The notes: a model not told the origin generated them from the sequence alone. 64,000 nt of DNA from an uncultured Pseudomonadota bacterium (GCA_903861005.1 CAIOSP010000082.1:1-64000); one strand, 5' to 3'. Numbered from the stretch's first letter, positions 1 to 8,600 are shown. A program made the numbers and translations.

Positions 1-125
1 CAAGCACGAGATCGAAATCGAGGCGGGCGGCGCGGCTCGGCGGCGGCGGCGGCGGCAACGCTGGCGGCAGCTCGGGCGGCGGCGGAGGGTTCGACGGTGG
101 TGGTGACGACGACATCCCGTTCTAG
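1..125 (+). CDS. ssb: single-stranded DNA-binding protein, C-terminal fragment
   Basis: Only the 3' end of this gene is in the window. The frame ending at the TAG at 123-125 encodes a glycine-rich linker and then the terminal peptide DDDIPF. An acidic tip ending in Ile-Pro-Phe is the hallmark of bacterial SSB and is the docking site for DNA repair and replication partners. The OB fold lies upstream, outside the window. The first dozen residues in this frame (basic, Ser/Arg-rich) are less typical than the tail, so a frame problem near the left edge is possible. The next gene begins inside this one. Confidence 0.7.
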   Translation, partial: STRSKSRRAARLGGGGGGNAGGSSGGGGGFDGGGDDDIPF

Positions 126-480
126 GCTCTACGCCTGGACGCTGCTGGGCTTGGTCGCCTTCGGGGGGGAGGGCTGCGCGTACAGCGTGCGGCTGCTCTC
201 CCAGCCCGAAGGCGCGAGCGTCCTGCTGCCTGACGGTTCTGGCACGGTCACCCCCGGCCAGGCGCGCTTTCGGTATCGGGCGGGCGGTCACCAGATCGTC
301 CGGGTCGAGGCCGAGGGCTACCGTCCGTTGGTGGTGGACATGCAACGCACCGAGGGTCCGATCCTGCGCTACATCGGCGGGGCGATCTTCCAGAAAGGCG
401 GCCGCGAGGTCACCTTTGTGCTGGAGCCTGATCGCCCCCCGGTGGGCACGGCCGAGCCGAGCGCGCCCCCGGCGCCCTAG
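97..480 (+). CDS. PEGA-domain-like envelope protein
   Basis: A 127-residue protein with a hydrophobic N-terminus followed by a Cys near residue 27 (context GEGC), which could be a weak lipobox, then a beta-rich domain. The stretch with QPEGASV and GHQIVRVEAEGY fits a PEGA domain, a surface or envelope module of about 70 residues common in this kind of bacterium. The tail is Pro/Ala-rich. The GTG at 97 is chosen because GGAGGG at 83-88 lies eight bases upstream; GTG codons at 100 and 103 are also possible. The start overlaps the end of ssb in another frame, so the two may be co-translated. The function is unknown. Confidence 0.65.
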   Translation: MVVTTTSRSRLYAWTLLGLVAFGGEGCAYSVRLLSQPEGASVLLPDGSGTVTPGQARFRYRAGGHQIVRVEAEGYRPLVVDMQRTEGPILRYIGGAIFQKGGREVTFVLEPDRPPVGTAEPSAPPAP

Positions 481-563
481 TCTGCCACGTCACGCGCCCG
501 GTTCAGGGTCGTGCGGACGCTGTCGCGCTGCAGCGCACCGGGCGGGTTGTCAGGCCCCAACGC

Positions 564-1388
564 TCACCGCGCGCCGCGCGTCGCGGCGATCAGCGCCTCG
601 TAGAGCCGCGCGTCGCCCAGGCGCTCCGGGTGCCACTGCACGCCCACGGCGAACCGGTGCTCGCGCCAGACGATCGCCTCGATCACGCTGTCGGGGCTGC
701 GGCCGGCCACCTCAAAGTCGGGGCCGCAGCGGTCCACCGCCTGGTGGTGGGTGGAATTGGCCTGCACCACGTCGCCCAGCCAGCCGGCGAGCGCGCCGCT
801 GAGCGCGACCGGGTGCCAGGGCGTCGAGGGGTCGGTCGGCTGCTCGTGCGTCGGCTCGGTCGGCAGGTCCTGAATCAGCGTGCCGCCGCCCACCACCGCG
901 AGCGCCTGCATGCCGCCGCACACGCCGAGGATGGGGATGCCTCGCGCCAGCGCGCCGCGGGCCAGCGCCAGCTCCAGGGTCGTGCGCTCCTCGACCACCC
1001 GGTCCAGGCGGGCGGTCACGGTCTGACCGTAGTGGCGCGGGTGGATGTCGAACGCGCCGCCCGCCAGGACGACCGCGTCCGCCAGGTCGAGCAGGCCGTC
1101 CACGTCGGTCTCGCCAGGGGGAACGAGCCACGGTCGTCCGCCCGCCCGCGCGACGCAGCGCGCGTAGGACGCCTCGATGCGGACGCGCCCGTAGACCAGA
1201 TCGGTGGTGATCAACACGCGCGGATCGGTGTCCGAGCCCAGGCCCGGGTCGAGCAGCGCCAGCCCGCCCTCCGACCTCGCGGCGAGCACGTCGTCGAAGT
1301 CCGCGACGAAGCGATCGGGCACCGGACGCACGCGCGGCCCCGGGCCAAATCCTTCGCCAAGCTCCAGTCGCGCCAGGATCGGTCGCAT
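564..1388 (-). CDS. class I glutamine amidotransferase (gamma-glutamyl hydrolase family)
   Basis: About 274 residues. The nucleophile elbow GVCGGMQAL supplies the catalytic Cys, and GVQWHPE supplies the catalytic His-x-Glu of the class I amidotransferase triad. The architecture, a stand-alone glutaminase fold with VLAGGAFDI and HPRHYG upstream, resembles the peptidase C26 / PuuD group that hydrolyses gamma-glutamyl amides such as gamma-glutamyl-GABA. The substrate is not determined by the sequence. ATG at 1388 is preferred over GTG at 1394 because GGAGGGG sits five bases before the ATG. The gene is divergent from the lipid-kinase-like gene at 1472. Confidence 0.8.
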   Translation of the reverse strand: MRPILARLELGEGFGPGPRVRPVPDRFVADFDDVLAARSEGGLALLDPGLGSDTDPRVLITTDLVYGRVRIEASYARCVARAGGRPWLVPPGETDVDGLLDLADAVVLAGGAFDIHPRHYGQTVTARLDRVVEERTTLELALARGALARGIPILGVCGGMQALAVVGGGTLIQDLPTEPTHEQPTDPSTPWHPVALSGALAGWLGDVVQANSTHHQAVDRCGPDFEVAGRSPDSVIEAIVWREHRFAVGVQWHPERLGDARLYEALIAATRGAR

Positions 1389-1471
1389 CTTCACCCCTCC
1401 GTCGCCCGCCGCAGCGCGGTAACATGCGATGCGGCAGGGCCGACCCCCTGCGTCCCGGAGTACCGGCGTCC

Positions 1472-2428
1472 ATGAGAATCGCGCTCCTCCCCAATGTGCA
1501 GTCGCGCGCCTTCCGCGAGGATCGCAAGCTCATCGACGAGCTGTGGCGCACCGCCCAAGGCAAGGGCACGCTGCTGGAGACAAACGGCGTGGGCGACCTG
1601 CCCGAGGCGCTGATGGACGCCCGCGAGTTCGGCGCGGACACCATCGTGATCGCGGGCGGCGACGGCACCGTCAGCCAGGTGACCACCGCGCTGCTCCGCA
1701 CCTGGCCGCGCGAGTCGCTGCCAAAGCTCTACGTGCTGCACTGCGGCACCATGAACACGGTCAGCAAGTCCACGGGCAACCGGGGCACGCCCCAAGACCA
1801 GCTCCAGGCCCTGGTGTCGGGCGGCCCAATGGGCAAGACCCGCCGCTGGCCCATCCAGGTGGGCGAGTCGCGCTGGGGCTGGCTGTTCGGCGCGGGCCTG
1901 ATCGCGTCCTACATCGAGGAGTACGAGCGTGGGCCGGAGCCGACGTCGCCCAAGAAGGCAGCGCGCACGCTGGCGTCTGCGGTGGCGGCGGCGTTCACCG
2001 GCGGCGAGCTGCACGATCGCCTGTTCGAGCGGGTCAGCGCCGAGGTGCTGGTTGACGGACACACCTGGCCGATCCGCGACTGGCTCCTGCTGAGCGCGGG
2101 CGGCATGCACGACCTCGGCCTGGGCTTTCGGCCGCACATGGCCGTGCTGGACCACCCCGAACACTTCCACCTGCTCGGCGTCGGCAGCACGGCGGCGCGC
2201 TTCGCGGGCGATTTGCTGCGCATCCGCATGGGCCGACTTCCGCGCCGCTCGCTCGTGTTCGACGCGCCCGCGCGCGAGGTTCGCCTGACCGCGACCAAGC
2301 CCATCCGCTACAACCTGGACGGCGAGCTCGAGGTCGGCACGTCCAAGCTCACCCTGCGCGTCGGGCCGCCGCTCACGTTCCTGCTGCCGCCCAACGCCAA
2401 GCCACCGTCGAACAAGCTCGGGCCCTGA
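1472..2428 (+). CDS. diacylglycerol/sphingosine kinase-like catalytic domain protein
   Basis: 318 residues from the internal ATG, which begins MRIALLPN and matches the usual family start. The motif VIAGGDGTVSQV is the nucleotide-binding GGDGT signature of the DAGK_cat superfamily. The C-terminal half, ending near YNLDGELEV, matches the beta-sandwich lid where family members carry a D-G-E element. These enzymes phosphorylate diacylglycerol or related lipids at the inner face of the membrane, or NAD in the distant NAD kinases. Which lipid is used here is not visible. A longer reading from 1424 adds an unlikely 16-residue leader. The gene converges on the lipoprotein at 2432. Confidence 0.78.
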   Translation: MRIALLPNVQSRAFREDRKLIDELWRTAQGKGTLLETNGVGDLPEALMDAREFGADTIVIAGGDGTVSQVTTALLRTWPRESLPKLYVLHCGTMNTVSKSTGNRGTPQDQLQALVSGGPMGKTRRWPIQVGESRWGWLFGAGLIASYIEEYERGPEPTSPKKAARTLASAVAAAFTGGELHDRLFERVSAEVLVDGHTWPIRDWLLLSAGGMHDLGLGFRPHMAVLDHPEHFHLLGVGSTAARFAGDLLRIRMGRLPRRSLVFDAPAREVRLTATKPIRYNLDGELEVGTSKLTLRVGPPLTFLLPPNAKPPSNKLGP

Positions 2429-2431
2429 GCG

Positions 2432-2878
2432 TCAGATTCCGCAGCCGTCGCCGTCGCCGCCGCACACGATCGGCCCGCACGGCGCGGTCGACCAGGTGCA
2501 GGTGATGGTGCCGACGTCGCCGTTGAAGGTGGGCACGGGCGCGGGACAGTCGAGTTGCTCGACCTCACCGAGGCAGCCGTCTGACGTGCAGGACGTGAAC
2601 CGGCCGAGGAAGAGCGTGACGGTGGTGCCGTCGTAGACCCAGCCGCGGGCGACGAGGTCGAGCACGCCCGCCTCCTGAGTCACGCCGACGAAGGGCACGC
2701 CGTCGCGGAGGTGCTCGGCCATGCAGGTGTCGACGTCGGTGCCGCCCGGGTCCTGCGTGCCGCAGTCGTCCGCGCCGACCGGGGCGGCCAGCTTGCCGAG
2801 CTGCGCCACGTCGCAGCGTTCGTCGGCGCCGGAGCAAGCCAGCGACAGCACGACCGCCAGGACGGGCGCGCGGCTCAT
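2432..2878 (-). CDS. cysteine-rich secreted lipoprotein, function unknown
   Basis: 148 residues beginning with a signal peptide that ends in the lipobox-like LSLACS, so probably lipid-anchored. The mature part contains about a dozen Cys residues, several closely spaced near the C-terminus (TAPCGP, VCGGDGDGCGI), suggesting a disulfide-bonded extracytoplasmic domain. I recognise no family. Its ATG overlaps the TGA of the upstream gene (ATGA at 2875-2878), so it should be translated with the SecD-head-like protein, and a shared envelope role is likely. Confidence 0.65.
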   Translation of the reverse strand: MSRAPVLAVVLSLACSGADERCDVAQLGKLAAPVGADDCGTQDPGGTDVDTCMAEHLRDGVPFVGVTQEAGVLDLVARGWVYDGTTVTLFLGRFTSCTSDGCLGEVEQLDCPAPVPTFNGDVGTITCTWSTAPCGPIVCGGDGDGCGI

Positions 2879-3597
2879 TTGTCGAGCTGCGTGGTGCCCA
2901 ACAGCGTCACCGGGCACGGCAGCGGCCCGCTCGACAGGACCACGCCCATCGCCGCGGCGAAGGTCACGACGTTCACGTCGGCCTGGCCTTCCGCCGCGAG
3001 GTCGAGCTGACCGTCGGCGATCGGCGGCGCGTTCTTGCGGCGCGTGACCACCTCACCGTCGACCCAGATGGAGACGTGGCCCTGCATGTCCGCGCTCATC
3101 GCGTCCTTGAGGCGCGCGCTGGCGGCGGGCTTGAGCTTGATCCAGGTGCGCGGCGCGTCCATGAAGCCCATGGAGACCGACACGTCGTCGATGTCCTCGG
3201 AGCTGGCGATCAGGCCGTCGTGCTCACCGCGGGCGACCTCGAGCTTGCCGGGCGCCGCGAGCGTCGCGGGGATGTCGGCCGCGACCTTCTCGTCGGCGGG
3301 CATGCGCACGGTCAGCGAGAAGCCCTTCTCCGTGGTCGCGAACACAGGGTTGGGAAGCCCCATGCGCTCCACGCGGTTGGCGATCACGGCCTGCGCGGCG
3401 GGGCACGCCTCAAAGTCGATGCGGGTTTTGGCGCCTTCGGCCGGGTGCCCGGCGTAGCCGTACCACAGCAGGATGCCGTACCCGATGCCCACGGCGATGA
3501 TGCTCACCACCGGCACCACAAGCACCACGATCCCGAGAGCACCACGGCGCTGCATGTTCAACGGTTCGGCCAACGTGGCCTCCTGGCGGCGCGCCAT
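2875..3597 (-). CDS. orphan SecD-like periplasmic head (P1) protein with one membrane anchor
   Basis: 240 residues: a cytoplasmic stub, one transmembrane helix at about residues 18-42, then a periplasmic domain. That domain keeps SecD landmarks in order: NRVERMGLPNPV corresponds to the RVDALGV..P element, a Pro-rich strand follows (VRMP), IWVDGEVV corresponds to the IVLDG element of the head subdomain, and LSSGPLPCPVTLL corresponds to the LLRSGALPVPL segment that ends the P1 domain. SecD then continues with about five transmembrane helices; here the protein stops. It is therefore a shortened paralogue or a domain reused elsewhere rather than a complete translocase subunit. It is translationally coupled to the lipoprotein downstream. 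ATG at 3597 is the likelier start; 3669 is possible. Confidence 0.65.
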   Translation of the reverse strand: MARRQEATLAEPLNMQRRGALGIVVLVVPVVSIIAVGIGYGILLWYGYAGHPAEGAKTRIDFEACPAAQAVIANRVERMGLPNPVFATTEKGFSLTVRMPADEKVAADIPATLAAPGKLEVARGEHDGLIASSEDIDDVSVSMGFMDAPRTWIKLKPAASARLKDAMSADMQGHVSIWVDGEVVTRRKNAPPIADGQLDLAAEGQADVNVVTFAAAMGVVLSSGPLPCPVTLLGTTQLDK

Positions 3598-3648
3598 ATC
3601 GCGGTCGTCCAACCCGCGCGGTATCGTAGGCGTCCGCGAGGGGCGGAG

Positions 3649-4872
3649 TTGGTCACGAACGATCACCACAGCTGGAAGCGCTTCCGGCGCGTGCTGGACG
3701 GCTCACCGCTGCCCGCCGCCCTGGTCGACATGGACGCGTTGGACGCCAACATCGCGCTCCTGACGGGCGCCCTGGGCGACCGCCAGACGCTGCGGATCGC
3801 CACCAAGTCCGTGCGCGTGCCCGCCCTGCTCCGCCACATTCTGGAGCGGGGCGGGTCCAAGGTTCGCGGCCTGATGACCTACTCGGCGCACGAGACGGTC
3901 TGGCTGGCTGAGCAGGGCTTCACCGACCTGCTGCTGGGCTACCCGATCTCGCGCGCGGACGAGGCGGCGGCCGTGGTGCGCGCGGCGGCGCGGACCGACG
4001 TGTGGGTGACGGTCGACGATCTGGCCCAAGCGCGCCTGCTGTCTGCGGCGGCGCAGGGCGCGGGGATCACGCTGCGCCTGTGCGTGGACGTCGACGTGTC
4101 CTGGCGACCGATGAACGGCGCCGCGCACCTGGGCGTGCGCCGCAGCCCCATCCGCGCCCCCGAGGACGCGGTGCGCCTGGCGCGCGGCGTGCGCGACCTG
4201 CCCGGCCTGAAGATCGACGCGGTCCTGGCCTACGAGGCGCAGGTGGCGGGCCTGCGCGACGCCGTGGGCGAAGGTGCGTCCGAGGCGGCGATGGGGCTGG
4301 TCCGCAAGCTGATCAAGGCGTCGAGCGTGCCGCTGGCCGCGCGCCGCCGGCGGGCGGTGGTGGACGCGCTGCGCGGCGAGGGCGTGACCGTCAGCCTGGT
4401 GAACGGCGGCGGGAGCGGCAGCGTACACAGCACCGCGCGCGACTCCACCTGCTCGGAGATCACGGCGGGGTCAGGCTTCTTGGACTCGCACCTGTTCGAC
4501 GGGTACGACCGCCTCCCCTTCCAGCCCGCCGCGTTCTTCGCGATCGCCGTCGCGCGCCGGTCCGACCCGGATCACCTGACCTGCACGGGCGGCGGCTACA
4601 TCGCGTCCGGCCCGCCCGGCGCCGACCGGAGTCCGCTCGTGCACGCGCCGCGCGGCCTGCGTCCGGTCGGTCTGGAGGGCTTCGGCGAGGTCCAGACGCC
4701 GTTCCAGGTGGGCCCGGACGCGCCGCCGCTGAACGTCGGCGACCCGGTGATCTGCCGCCACGCCAAGGCCGGCGAGCTGGCGGAGCGCTTCAACCGCTAC
4801 CTGCTATTCCGCGGCGAGGCCGTCGTGGACGCCGTCTCCACCTACCGCGGGCTCGGACAGTGCTTCTTCTAG
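3649..4872 (+). CDS. PLP-dependent alanine racemase N-domain protein (D-threonine aldolase / amino-acid deaminase-like)
   Basis: About 407 residues. The N-terminal TIM-barrel begins with ALVDMDALDANI and RIATKSVR, where the Lys of the TKS motif is the expected PLP Schiff-base residue of fold-type III enzymes. The C-terminal beta domain contains LVNGGGSGSVHST and VICRHAKAGEL; the HxxxxGE-type ending fits D-threonine aldolase / D-serine dehydratase-like enzymes with a metal-binding site. Reactions in the family include aldol cleavage or deamination of D-hydroxy amino acids. TTG at 3649 is selected because GAGGGG lies five bases upstream. The start codon is uncertain; the fold assignment is firm. 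The next gene follows after ten bases. Confidence 0.75.
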   Translation: MVTNDHHSWKRFRRVLDGSPLPAALVDMDALDANIALLTGALGDRQTLRIATKSVRVPALLRHILERGGSKVRGLMTYSAHETVWLAEQGFTDLLLGYPISRADEAAAVVRAAARTDVWVTVDDLAQARLLSAAAQGAGITLRLCVDVDVSWRPMNGAAHLGVRRSPIRAPEDAVRLARGVRDLPGLKIDAVLAYEAQVAGLRDAVGEGASEAAMGLVRKLIKASSVPLAARRRRAVVDALRGEGVTVSLVNGGGSGSVHSTARDSTCSEITAGSGFLDSHLFDGYDRLPFQPAAFFAIAVARRSDPDHLTCTGGGYIASGPPGADRSPLVHAPRGLRPVGLEGFGEVQTPFQVGPDAPPLNVGDPVICRHAKAGELAERFNRYLLFRGEAVVDAVSTYRGLGQCFF

Positions 4873-4882
4873 GGGGGACCGC

Positions 4883-5545
4883 ATGATGGCTCCGTGGTGG
4901 TACCTGCTGCTCTGGAGCCCCAGGCGCATCGAGGCGCGCCTGGAGCGCCTGCACGCGGACGGCGTGATCGCCGTGAAGCCCAACCTCTGGCAGGCGTGGC
5001 TGGGCGTGGTCTACATGTGGGTGCGCGTGGCCAAGCGCCCCGAGACCATCGGCCTGTCGGACGGCGCGCCGGTGCGGGACACGCTGGGCGCGCGGCGCAT
5101 GGACCAGAGGCTGTACCGGATCCCCGCGGTCCTTCGCGCCCGCGCCGTGAACCCGGGCGACCAGACCGGCCTTGGCAGCAGCGCGACACACGTCATCCGA
5201 CACGTGCTGGCCGCGTACCACCCCGCCGAGAACCTGCTCTACGACCTGGCGATCCTGGACACGGAGCCGGGCGCGTTGGCCGAGCTGCGCGCGCGCGCGA
5301 CCGCGGTGGTCGACGGCAGCGACCCGAACGCCGAGGCCCTACGCGACCTCACCGTCTACGAGGGCTACCACGAGAAGTTGCTCGCTCACGTGGTGCGGTG
5401 GATGGACGAGGGCCGGAGCGATCAGCACCAGGTGCACCCGGACACCACCTTGCCCGCCTTTTTGGCGTGGTGTGCGGCCCAGCCCGCGACGCCCGCGGCC
5501 ACGCTGCGGGCGATCGCAGCCGGTCTCCAGTCGTTCGTCCCCTGA
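4883..5545 (+). CDS. conserved-looking protein of unknown function
   Basis: 220 residues, mostly alpha-helical by composition, without a signal peptide. It opens with an aromatic stretch (MMAPWWYLLLWSP) and then a basic helix. Notable are several His and Trp residues (HHx-free), HVIRHVLAAYH, YEGYHEKLLAHVVRWMD and DQHQVHPDTT; the spaced histidines and acids could bind a metal. I recognise no family. It lies ten bases after the PLP enzyme with GGGGG just before its ATG, so the two probably form an operon and may act on the same substrate. Confidence 0.6.
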   Translation: MMAPWWYLLLWSPRRIEARLERLHADGVIAVKPNLWQAWLGVVYMWVRVAKRPETIGLSDGAPVRDTLGARRMDQRLYRIPAVLRARAVNPGDQTGLGSSATHVIRHVLAAYHPAENLLYDLAILDTEPGALAELRARATAVVDGSDPNAEALRDLTVYEGYHEKLLAHVVRWMDEGRSDQHQVHPDTTLPAFLAWCAAQPATPAATLRAIAAGLQSFVP

Positions 5546-5607
5546 TCGGGCGCCGGTGAAAGGGCCGCGGTAGGCGGGGATTCTTGGACCCGGACGCTTA
5601 GACCAGC

Positions 5608-6360
5608 ATGACCATCGACAGTGACAGCGATCTGCAGGGACTGCTCGCCGCGGGGCGGGTGGTGGCCAACTGCCTGGTGCACATGCAGGAGCAGGCTCAG
5701 CCCGGCATGACGACCGCCGAGCTGGACGCGATCGGCGCCGCCTTCCTCAAGCGCCACGGCGCCGAGTCCGCGCCGATCAAGGCCTACGCGTTCCCCGGCG
5801 CAACGTGCATCTCGGTCAACGAGGAGGTCGCGCACGGCGTGCCGGGTCGGCGCGTCTTTCGTGCGGGCGACCTGGTGAACATCGACGTCAGCGCCTACCT
5901 GAACGGCTACGTCGGCGACACCGGCGGCAGCTTCGTCGTCGGCGCCGACCCGACCGAGCTCCAAGCCCGCCTGTGCGCCGCCGCGCGGCGCGCCCGCGAC
6001 GAGGCCATCCTCGAAGTGCGCGCGGGCCGCGAGATCCGCCTGATCGGTCGCACGGTCGAGCAGGTCGCGCGCGAGTCCGGCTTCGCCGTGATCCGCAACC
6101 TCGGCAGCCACGGCGTCGGGCGCAGCCTGCACGAGGACCCGCAGTTCATCCCCGGCTACGAGGACCGCTCGGACCGCCGCCGCTTCCACGAGGGCATGGT
6201 GCTGACGGTCGAGCCGTTCCTCACCACCGGCAAGACGGTCGCACGCGAGGCGTCCGACGGCTGGACCCTGATGAACCACCGCGGCACGTTCTCCGCGCAG
6301 TACGAGCACACGCTGATCGTCACCCACGGCGAGCCGATCATCACGACGCTGCCGTCCTGA
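5608..6360 (+). CDS. map: type I methionine aminopeptidase
   Basis: 250 residues, the normal length for bacterial MetAP-I without an N-terminal extension. It removes the initiator Met co-translationally in the cytosol. The five metal ligands of the pita-bread fold are all visible: Asp93 and Asp104 in the NIDVSAYLNGYVGDTGG segment, His168 in GSHGVGRSLHE, Glu in VLTVEPF and Glu in QYEHTLIV. The substrate-pocket His in VAHGVPG is also present. There is no ribosomal-protein neighbour, unlike in enteric operons, so it is probably transcribed alone from the 60-base gap upstream. Confidence 0.93.
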   Translation: MTIDSDSDLQGLLAAGRVVANCLVHMQEQAQPGMTTAELDAIGAAFLKRHGAESAPIKAYAFPGATCISVNEEVAHGVPGRRVFRAGDLVNIDVSAYLNGYVGDTGGSFVVGADPTELQARLCAAARRARDEAILEVRAGREIRLIGRTVEQVARESGFAVIRNLGSHGVGRSLHEDPQFIPGYEDRSDRRRFHEGMVLTVEPFLTTGKTVAREASDGWTLMNHRGTFSAQYEHTLIVTHGEPIITTLPS

Positions 6361-6394
6361 TCGCCCGCCGCGACGCGCGGCCCACGCTCGACGA

Positions 6395-7177
6395 TCAACT
6401 GGCGGGGTCGACCGCCTCGCCGCCGTGCTCCTGCTGCCACTTGGACCAGCCCGCGCCGGTCCACGGCAGGACGATGTCGGGCGCGGTGCGCTGGTAGATG
6501 TCGGTCAGCATGTCGAGCTTGGCGGCGAGGGTCGGGAAGCGCTTGGCGAGGTCCCGCGCGCGGTCTGGGTGCATCCACGCCAGGCCCGCGATCTCGGAGA
6601 AGTCTTCGCCGGCGTTCTTGCTGGCGTAGGGGGTGACGAACCCGGCGTTGAGCCACTCGATGCGCGCCGAGTCCTTCCAGTGCTTCACCGGCGCGCGGCC
6701 CACATAGGATCCCGCGCTGACGTCGCGAAACCCGCTCGTCCGGTACGGCTCCTCGGCCTCGAACAGGTGGCCGATCTCGTGGTGCATGGTGCGCGCGAGC
6801 TCTTCGCGGTCGGTCTGCGGGTGCAGCGCCAGCTCGAAGCGCCCCTGACGCGGGTGCGCGAGGCCCAGAAACGGCACGTCCTCGATGCGCAGCTTGCCCA
6901 CCAGGTACAGGTTGCCGATCATGTCGTGCCGAACGGACGTCGGGTAGGCCATGAGCACGTCGCTCAGCAGCGGCAGCTCGCGGCGCGCCAGCTTGCGGTC
7001 GACGACGCCCAGCTCCACGCCATTGGCGACCGGCGGCAGCGGCTCGCCGAACGTGCCGGTGACGTGCACGTCGACGCCGGTCTGCTCCTCGAACTGTTTC
7101 ACGGCGGCGGTCAGGCTGTGCTTGGGGCCGCAGCCCGCCGCGACCAGCGCCACCGCGAGCATGAACGGGCGCAGCAT
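6395..7177 (-). CDS. secreted zinc-metalloprotease lipoprotein
   Basis: About 260 residues. The signal peptide ends in the lipobox VAAGC, so the protein should be lipid-anchored. HHEIGHLFEAEE contains the HExxH zinc motif, and the following Glu/Asp-rich segment (YRTSGFRDVSAG) may supply the third ligand. A second region with SARIEWLNAGFVTPYAS precedes the C-terminus. The family is not one I can name, though stand-alone single-domain HExxH lipoproteins are common in predatory and saprophytic delta-type bacteria. ATG at 7177 is preceded by a strong GGAGG. The gene lies downstream of bioA but ends before it and has its own ribosome-binding site. Confidence 0.7.
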   Translation of the reverse strand: MLRPFMLAVALVAAGCGPKHSLTAAVKQFEEQTGVDVHVTGTFGEPLPPVANGVELGVVDRKLARRELPLLSDVLMAYPTSVRHDMIGNLYLVGKLRIEDVPFLGLAHPRQGRFELALHPQTDREELARTMHHEIGHLFEAEEPYRTSGFRDVSAGSYVGRAPVKHWKDSARIEWLNAGFVTPYASKNAGEDFSEIAGLAWMHPDRARDLAKRFPTLAAKLDMLTDIYQRTAPDIVLPWTGAGWSKWQQEHGGEAVDPAS

Positions 7178-7233
7178 CGACACCTCCCTGCCGTGGATAC
7201 GCGCGACCCAGCGACGCCGAACCGCACGTGACG

Positions 7234-8472
7234 TCACGCGACCACCTCGCGCAGCGCGCCTTCCAGCGCGGACAGCGCGAACGCGAGGTCATCCCCCGCC
7301 GAGCAGTAGGGCGGCATCAGGTAGACCACGTCACCGAGGGGGCGCAGGTACAGGCCGCGCGCGAACGCGGCGTCGGCCACACGTCGGCCAATCGGGTCGA
7401 GGTAGCCGCCGACGTCGGTCGCCAGGTTGAGCGCGAGGATGCCGCCCATCCAGCGCACGTCGGTCACGCCGCGGATCGCCGACAGGACGGGCGCGGCGGC
7501 GGCGTACTGGGTGGACATCTCGGCCACGCGCGACAGCGTGTCCTCGTCACGGAACACCGACAGGCTCGCGATCGCCGCGGCGCACGCGATGGGGTTCCCC
7601 GTGTAGCTGTGGCCGTGCAGGAAGGCCGTGCGCTTGTCGGCGCCGAGGAAGGCGTTGAAGATGGGCGGCCGGCACGCGGTGACGCCCAGCGGCAGCGCCC
7701 CCCCCGTGATGCCCTTGGACAAACACATCAGGTCCGGCACCACGCCCGCCTGCTGACAGGCCCACATGGTGCCGGTGCGACCAAAGCCCGTCGCCACCTC
7801 GTCGAGAACCAGGAAGGCGCCCGCGCCCTGCACCGCCGCCGCCAGCCGCGACAGGTACTCGGGCGTGGTGAAGCGCATGCCGCCCGCGCACTGGATCAAG
7901 GGCTCGGCGATGCACAGGCAGACCTCGTGGCCGTGGGCCGCGAAGAAGGCCTCGGCCGCCTCGGCGTCGCCGTAGGGCAGGAAGGTCGCGTCGCCCAGCA
8001 GGCCCGCGAAGGCGTCGTTGAACGGGCCGCGCGCGCCCACGCGCATGCCCCCGAGCGTGTCCCCGTGGTAGCCGCCGTCCATGGCGACCAGCTTGGTGCG
8101 GCCGGTGTCGCCGCGCTGCTGGTGCGCCTGCCACGCCATCTTGAGCGCCACCTCCACCGCCGTGGAGCCGTCGTCGCTGAAGAACACGTGGTCCAGGTCA
8201 CCGGGCAGGATCGCGGCCAGCGCGTCGGACAGCTGCTCGGCCGGCCCGTGGCTGAAGTCGGCCAGGATGACCTGATCCAGCGACGCCGCCTGCGCCCCGA
8301 TCGCGGCCGCCACCGTGGGGTGCGCGTGCCCGTGCACGTTCACCCACCACGACGAGATGCCGTCAAACACACGCCGTCCGTCGTCCAGGGTGAGCCATGC
8401 GCCCCGCGCAGACACAAGTCGACCACGTGGCTGGAAGCCTTGGAGCTGGGCGAAAGGGAACCAAACAGGCAC
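7234..8472 (-). CDS. bioA: adenosylmethionine-8-amino-7-oxononanoate aminotransferase
   Basis: About 412 residues. BioA transfers an amino group from S-adenosylmethionine to KAPA, making DAPA in biotin synthesis; it is a cytosolic class III PLP aminotransferase. Diagnostic segments are DGISSWWVNVHGHAHP, FFSDDGSTAVEVALKMA, DGGYHGDT, VLDEVATGFGRTGTMWA and CLSKGITGGALPLG, the last carrying the PLP Lys. The double-Trp SSWW near the start is characteristic of BioA rather than other class III enzymes. The start is uncertain: GTG at 8472 gives the usual N-terminus; an upstream start would add 39 atypical residues. No other bio genes are nearby. A dyad at 8495-8536 lies just upstream. Confidence 0.88.
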   Translation of the reverse strand: MPVWFPFAQLQGFQPRGRLVSARGAWLTLDDGRRVFDGISSWWVNVHGHAHPTVAAAIGAQAASLDQVILADFSHGPAEQLSDALAAILPGDLDHVFFSDDGSTAVEVALKMAWQAHQQRGDTGRTKLVAMDGGYHGDTLGGMRVGARGPFNDAFAGLLGDATFLPYGDAEAAEAFFAAHGHEVCLCIAEPLIQCAGGMRFTTPEYLSRLAAAVQGAGAFLVLDEVATGFGRTGTMWACQQAGVVPDLMCLSKGITGGALPLGVTACRPPIFNAFLGADKRTAFLHGHSYTGNPIACAAAIASLSVFRDEDTLSRVAEMSTQYAAAAPVLSAIRGVTDVRWMGGILALNLATDVGGYLDPIGRRVADAAFARGLYLRPLGDVVYLMPPYCSAGDDLAFALSALEGALREVVA

Positions 8473-8494
8473 GGCAGATCTCGATTGTCGTATG

Positions 8495-8536
8495 GTGTTC
8501 GACGGATTGACACTGAACACACAGGATCTGGTGTTC
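8495..8536. promoter_or_regulatory. GTGTTC/GAACAC dyad cluster, candidate operator between bioA and the VIT gene
   Basis: Three copies of one hexamer alternate in orientation: GTGTTC at 8495-8500, GAACAC at 8515-8520 and GTGTTC at 8531-8536. The right-hand pair encloses CAG and CTG, giving a longer imperfect palindrome. A TTGACA hexamer at 8507-8512 lies inside the cluster on the plus strand. The position, just upstream of bioA and about 170 bases before the VIT gene, suits a repressor site. It does not match the usual BirA box. Confidence 0.45.
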
Positions 8537-8600
8537 GAAGGCGCGACGGGCACAAGTGCTTGGGGTACCCTGTTCTCGTGGGACGCCAACCACCTTCCTG

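Noticed and set aside
1424-1471. Upstream extension of the lipid-kinase-like gene
   Set aside because: It adds 16 residues without family similarity, while ATG at 1472 begins the typical N-terminus.
8495-8536. BirA box or biotin operator upstream of bioA
   Set aside because: The dyad sequence and spacing do not match the TTGTAAACC-type BirA half-sites, so only a generic operator is claimed.
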